Shown: piece by piece, positions 1 through 7,600 of the stretch
Position numbering within the stretch: position 1 is the stretch's first letter
Layout: the number at the start of each line of letters is the position of its first letter
Origin: Rugamonas rubra
GTDB taxonomy: Bacteria; Pseudomonadota; Gammaproteobacteria; Burkholderiales; Burkholderiaceae_D
Assembly: GCF_900114705.1 (NCBI RefSeq)
Contig: NZ_FOTW01000007.1
Coordinates: 248,001 to 312,000 of the forward strand
DNA: 64,000 nucleotides
Direction of reading: 5' to 3'
The notes under the pieces: generated by a model
What the model saw: only the letters and a program-made list of their open reading frames with translations
Database searches by the model: none
Told to the model about the DNA's origin: nothing
Translations under genes and position numbers: made by a program

Positions 1-1654
1 GCGCGCCGGGGTACACCGTGTGGTTGAGCGTGACGTGGCCGTAGTCGAAGAAGGCGGCCAGCTCCGACTTCAGCGCCGCCAGCTCGTAGCGGCCCTCCAG
101 CGTGGCGACGTAGCCGGCGTCGCCGCTGGCCTCGCCGGCCGGGTAGGCGCGCACGCGGCCCGGGCCGCCGAGCGACATCTTCTCGCCCGACTCCAGGTTG
201 CGCGTGGCCAGTTGGCCGTTCAGGCTGGCGATGGCGGTGAGGCCGGCGCCGACCCGCTGGTAGCGGCCGAGCTGGTAGTTGCTGTGGGTGAAGTGGCCGT
301 GGGTGGCGGCGCTGGCCGCGTCGGCCGCCAGCGCGGCGGCGTTGCCCGACAGGTCGACCCGGCCGACGGTGACGTCGAGCGCGGCGATGCTGTAGCCGCC
401 GCCGAACAGCGCGTCCTGGCGGGTGTAGCTGAGGCCGAGCGGCAGCGCCCGCACCCGCTTGTCGCTGGTGCGGGCGCCGTTGGCGTCGTTGGTGTAGCGC
501 TTGTCGTCGTAGCCGGCGCGCAGCTGCACGTTGGTGTCGCCCGAGCGCAGCAAGGGATGGGTCAGCAGCAGCTGGGCCACGCCGGCGCCGCCGAAGCCGT
601 TGAGCGCGGCGAACTCGGCGCCCAGCCGGTAGCGCAGGTGCGAGTAGGCGGCGCCGACGCGGGTGCCGTGGTCGCCCAGCGGCATCACGTAGCCGACGCG
701 GCCGTAGTTGAAGTCCTTGCCGGTGGTCGAGGCCAGCAGCGAGGCCTGGCCGCCCATGCCGCCGATGTCGTTGAGGTTCAGGCCGCCCTGCAGGCGCACG
801 CGGCCGGTGTAGCGGTTGGAGGAGTTGTCCAGGCCGACGTTGCCGTTGAGCAGAGGGCCTTCCTTCAGCGCCACGTCCAGCGCCGTCTCGCCGCGCTGCG
901 CGCCGGGGCTCAGCTCGGTGCGCGCGCTGATGCCGGGGAAGTCGTCGGTGAGCAGCAGCGCGCGTTCCAGCGGCGCGGCGCGCAGCGCCTGGCCGAGCGG
1001 CACCAGGGCGTCGAGGTAGCGGCGCGCCTGCGCCGGCTTCAGCCGCACGGTGGCGTCGGGCACCAGGCGGATTTCGCTGACACGTCCCTCCAGCACCAGG
1101 ATGCGCACCTCGCCCTCGCCCAGCTCCTGCGCCGGCAGCACCGCCGTGGCCAGGAAATAGCCCTGCTGGCGGTAGTAGGTGCTGACGGCGTTGGCGGCCT
1201 GGTTCAGTTCGTCGAAGCTCAGCTCGCGGCCGGTGTAGGGTTGCAACAACTGCTGCAGCGCCGCCTCCGGTACCGCGCCGACGCCTTGCAGCGTGAAGCG
1301 GCGCACCATCACGCGCTGGGCGCCGGCCAGCTGCACGCCGTTGTTCGCCTTGCTGTCGGGGAGCACCGGACCGCCGGCCTTGGGCGGCGCGATCAAGGCC
1401 GGCGCGCGGTAGGTTTCCAGCAGGCGGCCGGCGTCCGGCACTTGCGCCGGCGGCGGATTCTGCGCCTGGGCGTAGACCAGCGCGGGACTGCACAGGATGG
1501 CCAGGGCCAGCGCGCCGCGCTGCGCCGCCCGCATGGAAGGGGCGGCGCGCTGGGCGCCGGCGCGGTGGTCGGGAAGGCCGGCATGGCCGGCGGTGTTGTA
1601 TCGTTGGGGCACTGGTTTACCTTGCTGGCGCAAATGAAATGGAGTCGGCTGCAT
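1..1654 (-). CDS. TpsB outer-membrane transporter of a two-partner secretion system (ShlB/FhaC/HecB family), 3' end outside window
   Basis: TpsB proteins are Omp85-type 16-strand barrels that export a partner TpsA exoprotein across the outer membrane. Translated on the minus strand, the protein has a signal-like hydrophobic stretch (residues about 47-63, ending in YAQAQ), a POTRA domain (about 116-192, with the core YYRQQGYFLATA) and then barrel sequence with a VRAYP motif, matching the family VRGY/F motif. No stop is reached before base 1, so roughly the last 50-70 residues are missing. I chose the ATG at 1654 because it overlaps the tpsA stop as TAATG and has GGAAG just upstream. This gives a long n-region before the hydrophobic core. 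GTG at 1612 or ATG at 1534 would give a conventional signal peptide. Family assignment is firm; the start is inferred. Confidence 0.9.
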   Translation of the reverse strand, partial: MQPTPFHLRQQGKPVPQRYNTAGHAGLPDHRAGAQRAAPSMRAAQRGALALAILCSPALVYAQAQNPPPAQVPDAGRLLETYRAPALIAPPKAGGPVLPDSKANNGVQLAGAQRVMVRRFTLQGVGAVPEAALQQLLQPYTGRELSFDELNQAANAVSTYYRQQGYFLATAVLPAQELGEGEVRILVLEGRVSEIRLVPDATVRLKPAQARRYLDALVPLGQALRAAPLERALLLTDDFPGISARTELSPGAQRGETALDVALKEGPLLNGNVGLDNSSNRYTGRVRLQGGLNLNDIGGMGGQASLLASTTGKDFNYGRVGYVMPLGDHGTRVGAAYSHLRYRLGAEFAALNGFGGAGVAQLLLTHPLLRSGDTNVQLRAGYDDKRYTNDANGARTSDKRVRALPLGLSYTRQDALFGGGYSIAALDVTVGRVDLSGNAAALAADAASAATHGHFTHSNYQLGRYQRVGAGLTAIASLNGQLATRNLESGEKMSLGGPGRVRAYPAGEASGDAGYVATLEGRYELAALKSELAAFFDYGHVTLNHTVYPGA

Positions 1655-4600
1655 TATTCTTCCGTGCGGATGCCGCCGTTGATTGCCAGCACCTGGGTTC
1701 CGCCCGGCAATATGCTGGTGGTGACGGACGGCAACACCAGATTCGGCAAGTTGCCGCCGGCGCCGGCGCTGGCGATGCCGACGCCGATTCTGCTGCCGCC
1801 GACGTTGGCGTTGGCGTTGGCGTTGGCGTTGGCGTTGGCGTTGGCGTCGGCGTTGGCGTTGGCGTTGGCGCGGTCCGTACCGTCCGGCGCGACGATGGCG
1901 GTCAGGCTGGCCGGCGTGGCGGCTGGCTCGCTGGCCGCGCTGATGGCGCTGGCGCCGCCAGCAACCGCGGTCGGCGTCGAGATCGGCACGGGACGGACGA
2001 TGCTGGTGATGGCGCCGGCCAGCTGCTGCTCTGCCGGCGTCGGGCCGGGCGCGACGGCGACGGTCAGCACGCCGTCCACCCAGCTGGTCTTGTAGTTGGC
2101 CAGTTCCGCCCCGGCCACCTTGATGCCGTAGACGCCGGCCGCCGACTGCGCCGTGGCGGCGGTGCTGACGGTGGCGCTGACCAGGCGGTCGTCGTCGCCG
2201 CCGACCAGGCCGCTGACGCTGTAGCCCAGCGGCGGATTGGCGGCGCCGGCGACGCGCGCGGCGTCGTTGGCGCGCACGGTCAGCGCGGCCTGGTTGACGA
2301 CGCCGCTGGTGGTGGCGCCGCCGGCCGCCAGCCGGTAGTTCGAGGCGCGGCCGTTGGCACCGTCGGCCAGCGTGTAGCCGTTGACGGTGACCAGCTTGCC
2401 GCTGCCGGCGTTGCGGTTGTCGAAGCTGGCGTTAAGCCTGCCGCCCAGGGTCAGCGACTCGCCGGCCACCAGGCCGCTCAGGCTGCCGTTGTTGCTCAGC
2501 GTGGCGGCGACGCCGCCGTCGTAGGTCTTGGCGGCGGCGACGATGCCGCCAACGCTCAGCGCCCTCGGCACGATGGCGCCGGCGCCGCTGGCGCCGCTCG
2601 GCAGCAGGTAGTTCGACAGCAGCGTGCCGGCGGCCGCCGCCACGTTGCCCACCGCCAGCGTGGCGCTGACGCTGCTGGCGCCGACCACGTTGGCATTGTT
2701 GTAGACGCCGTTGGCGCGCAGCACGCTGGCGCCCTCGCCGGCGGCGAAACCGGACAGGGTCAGCTGGCCGGCGGCCAGCGCCGCCGCCGTGGTGCCGTCG
2801 TAGTTTTTGACGACCACGCCGTTGATGGCGGCGCTCAGCGCCTTCGGCGTGATGTTGGCGGTGGCGCTGGCGCTGGTGGAGCTCAGCGTGTAGTTGCCGG
2901 CGTCGGCGCCGGCCAGCACCAGGCCGTCGACGCTGACCGCCTTGCCACTGCCGACGTTCTGGTCGGCGAAGCGGGCGGCGGCGCTGCCGACGCTCAGGCT
3001 GTCGCCGGACAGGCGGTCGTCGCTCAGCGTGGCGGTGGCGGCGGTGCCACCGTCGTAGACCTTGTCGGCGGCGCTGGCGCTGACGTTCAAGGCGCGCGCG
3101 CTGATGCTGCCGGTGCCGCTGGCGCTGCTGCTTGCCAGCCGGTAGTTGGCGGCGTCGGCGCCGGCAAGCGTCACGCCCTGCACCGTCAGCGCCTTGCCGT
3201 TGCCGACGTTCTTGTCGGCGAACGAGGCGGCGCCGCCGACCACGCTGACGCGGTCGCCGGCGAGGTGGTTGTCGCTCAGCGAGGCGGACGCGCCGGTGCC
3301 GCCGTCGTACACCTTGCTGGCGCCGGAGGCGACCACCTGCAGGGTGCGCGGCGTGATGTTGGCGCTGAGCGGACCGCCGGCCAAGGCCAGCGTGTAGTTG
3401 CCGGCGTCGGCGCCGGCCAATGTCACGCCGCCCATGGTGATGCTCTTGGCGCTGCCGACGTTCTTGTCGGCGAAGACGGCGCTGGCGTTGTAGCTCAGCG
3501 CGTCGCCGGCGATATGGTCGTCGGCATAGGCCAGGACGGCGGTGGTCTGGCCGTCGTAGACCTTGTCGACGCCGCTGGCCGTGGCGTGCAGCGCGCGCGC
3601 CGTGATGGCGCCCCGGCCGGCGGCGCTGGTCGAGGCCAGCACGTAGTTGCCGGCGTCGGCGCCCGACAGCGCCAGGCCGCCGACGCTGAGCGCCTTGGCG
3701 GCGCCGACGTTCTTGTCGGCGTAGCGCGCGCTGCCGGCGCTAACGCTCAGCGCGTCGCCGTTGACGCGGTCGTCGCTCAGCGTGGCGCTGGCGTCGGCCA
3801 GGCCGTCGTAGACCTTGCTGGCGCCGAGCGCCGTCACCGTCAGGGTTTTCGCCGTGATGCTGGCGCGCGCCGTGGCGCTGGTCGAGGCCAGCGTGTAGTT
3901 GCCGGCGTCGGCGCCGGACAGCGTGATGCCGCCGACGCTGATGGCCTTGTTGGCGCCGGCGTTCTTGTCGGCGTAGTCGGCGCTGGCGCTGGCCAGCGCC
4001 AGCACGTCGTTGCCGACGCGGTCGTCGGCCAGCGTCACCACGGCGCCGGTCAGGCCGTCGTAGACCTTGCCGGCGCTACTGGCGGCCACCGTCAACGCGC
4101 GCGGCGTGATCGAGGCGGTGGTGGTGGCCGGGGCGGCCGCCAGCACGTAGTTGCCGGCGTCGGCGCCGCGCAGCGTCGCGCCGTCCAGGGTGACGGTCTT
4201 GCCGTTGCCGACGTTCTTGTCGGCGAAGCTGGCGCTGCCGGCCAGGGTCAGCGCGTCGCCGGCCAGATGGTCGTCGCCGAGGTGGACCACGGCCGTGGCC
4301 AGGCCGTCGTAGACCTTGTTGTCGGCGCTGATGGTGGCCGTCAGCGTGCGCGGCGTGATGCTGCCGCTGCCGTGGGCGGTGGTCGAGGCCAGCACGTAGT
4401 TGCCGGCGTCGGCGCCGGACAGCGTGACGCCGGTCAGCGTCAGCACCTTGCCGTTGCCGACGTTCTTGTCGGCGAAGCTGGTGGCGCCGTTGGCCACGCC
4501 GAGCACCAGGTCGTCGCCGCCGACGCGGTCGTCGGCCAGGCTGGCGGTGACCGTGGCCAGGCCGTCGTAGACCTTGCTCGCGGTGGCGCTGGCGGTCAGG

Positions 4601-7600
4601 CTGCGCGCGGTGACGTTGGCGCTGACCGCGCCGGGCGCGATGGCCAGCGTGTAGTTGTCGGCGTCGGCGCCGTTCAGCGCCACGGCGCCGAGGTTGATGG
4701 CCTTGCCGCTGCCGACGTTCTTGTCGGCGAAGACGGCGCCGTCGCTGTAGCCCAGCACGTCGCCGGCTAGGCGGTTGTCGCTGAAGGCGACCACGGCGCC
4801 GGTGCGGCCGTCGTAGACCTTGTCGACGCCGCTGGCGCTGGCGCTCAGCGCGCGCGGCGTGATGGCGGCGTGCGCCGTCGCGCCGTTCGAGGCCAGCGTG
4901 TAGTTGCCGGCATCGGCGCCGGACAGGGTGATGCCGCCGACCGTGATGGCCTTGTTGGCGCCGGCGTTCTTGTCGGCGTAGGCGGCGCTGGCGCTGGCCA
5001 GCGCCAGCAGGTCGCCGCCGACGCGGTCGTCGCCCAGCGCCACGACGGCGCCGGTCAGGCCGTCGTAGACCTTGCCGGCGCTGCTGGCGCTGACCGTCAA
5101 CGCGCGCGGCGTGATGGTGGCGCTGGTGCTGGCGCTGCTGGTGTTCAGCGTGTAGTTGCCGGCGTCGGCGCCGCCCAGAGTGATGCCGCTGACGCCGACC
5201 GCCTTGCCGGCGCCGACGTTCTTGTCGGTGAAACTGGCGGTGCCGCTAAAGCTCAGGCTGTCGCCGCCGACGCGGTCGTCGCCATAGGTCACGCTGGCGG
5301 AGGTGGCGCCGTCATAAACCTTGTCGACGCCGCTGACGCCGACCGTCAGCGCGCGCGGCGTGATGCTGGCCTGGCCGTTGACGCTGGTCGAGGCCAAGGT
5401 GTAGTTGCCGGCGTCGGCGCCGCTCAGCGCCAGCGCGCCGACGGTGACGGTCTTGCCGTTGCCGACGTTCTTGTCGTTGAAGACGGCGGCGGCACCGCTC
5501 AGCGCCAGCGTGTCGCCGGCCAGGCGGTTGTCGCCCAGCGTGGCGCTGGCGTCGGCCAGGCCGTTGTAAACCTTGTCGCTGGCCGCCAGGGTGGCCGTCA
5601 GCGTGCGTTGCGCGATGCTGGCCTGGGTGCTCGCCGTGGTCGCGCTCAGCGTGTAGTTGCCGGAGTCGGCGCCACCCAGCGCGATGGCGCCGACGCTGAT
5701 GGTCTTGTTGGCGCCGGCGTTCTTGTCGGCGTAGCTGGCCGCGCCGCTGCTCAGCGTCAGGCTGTCGTTGGCGACGCGGTCGTCGCTCAGCGTGACGACG
5801 GCGTCGCTCAGGCCGTCGTAGACCTTGCCGGCGCTGGCGGCGGCCACCGTCAGCGCGCGCGGGGTGATGTCGGCGCTGGTGCTGGCGCTGCTGCTGCCCA
5901 GCGTGTAGTTGCCGGCGTCGGCGCCGCTGGCGGCGATGCCGTTGACGCTGACGGCCTTGCCGCTGCCGACGTTCTTGTCGGCGAAGCTGGCGTTGCCGGC
6001 CAAGGTCAGCACGTCGCCGGCCAGGCGGTCGTCGGCGAAGCTGACGCTGGCGCCGGTCTGGCCGTCGTAGACCTTGGCCACGCCGCTGACGCTGGCCGTC
6101 AGCGTGCGCGGCGCCACCACCAGGTTGTTGCCGACGTAGTTGACGGTGTAACCCAGCGAGTTGGCCAAGGTGCCGAGTTGGATGGCGTAGCTGCCGGCGT
6201 TCTTCGACAGGTTGCCGACCGCCAGCGCGCCGCTGAGGATGGCCGCCGTGTCGCCGTCGATCAGGCCGCCGACGCCGTAGCCCAGCACCGGCGCCGTGGC
6301 CAGGCCGTCGTAGGTCTTGCCGGCGGCGTTGGCGCTGATGGTCAGCGTCGGCGTGGCCGAGTAGAGGAACCAGTTGCCGCTGGCGGCGTAGGCCGGCGCG
6401 GCGCCGCTGTAGGCGACACCGTAGTGCTTGTTGTAGCCGCTGACGCCCTCGCTGGTCAGGCTGGGGCTGGCGCTGTAGACCAGGTAGCGTCCGCTGCCGG
6501 CGTCCAGGCCGTGCTTGACGTTGTCCGTGTTGTTGCCGTTGTTGAAATTGCCGTTGGCGACCACTTCGATCGTCGTGCCGGCGCCGCTGCCGCGCAGCGC
6601 GCCGGCGCTGCCCAGCAGCACGTCGCTGCCGTTGCTGGCGCCCAGGTTCTTGACCGACACCGAGCCGGCGCTGACGCTGCTGTTGATGGTGATGGCGCCG
6701 GTGGCGCTGTTGGTCTTGCCGGTATCGCCGCCGAGCGTGATGACGACCCTGTTGGCCGTCACGTCGGCGCCCTGCGCCAGCGTGATGGTGGCGGCGCCGG
6801 CGTCGCGCTGGCTGTCGACGACGCCGTGGGCGAGGCTGTCGTTGGCGCTCAGGGTCAGCGTGCCGCCGGCGGCCAGCTTGACGGCCGAGTTGAGCGCGAT
6901 GCTGCGGCCGGCCGACAGGGTCAGCGAGCCGTTGCCGCCGCCGGCGCTGGCGTCGACCGGGTTGGCGGCCAGCAGCGTGATGTCGTTGCTGGCCTCCAGC
7001 GTGATCGAGGTGCCGGCCCGCAGCGCCGCCGCCAGCGCGGCGGCGTCGAGCAGGGAACTGGCGCCGGCGCCGCTGCCGTAGCCGACGTTGGCGGCGGCCG
7101 GCGCCCCCATGCTGAAGATGCGCACGTTGCCGCTGCCGGCGACGCTGCCGTTGGCGCTGTTGCTGTAGGGCGCGCCGACGGCCAGCTTGTCGCCGGCCGC
7201 GTTGAACGCCAGCGCAAAACCGAAATTGTCCCACGGGTTGAGCGCGACGTCGACGTCGTTGCTGCCGGTGTAGCCGGCGCCCAGCGTGGCGCCCAGCGTC
7301 GGCGTGGCGAAGCTGGCGTTGGCGAAGTTGAAGATGCGTACGCTGCCGCCGCCCAGCGTGTTGCTGCCATAGGCACCGTCGGATGCGGCGCCGACCGCCA
7401 GCATGGTGCCGGCCCCGTTCAGCGCCACCGAGGAGCCGAACATCGCGCCGGCCTGCAAGGCGATGTCCATATTGCTGCCGCCGGTGTAGCCGGCGCCCAG
7501 GGTCGCCACCTTGGCGATGGCGCCGAAGGGATTGCTGTACAGGTAGACGGCGCCCTTGGAGTTGTCGGCGCCGACGGCGCCGACGGCCAGCTTGTCGCCG

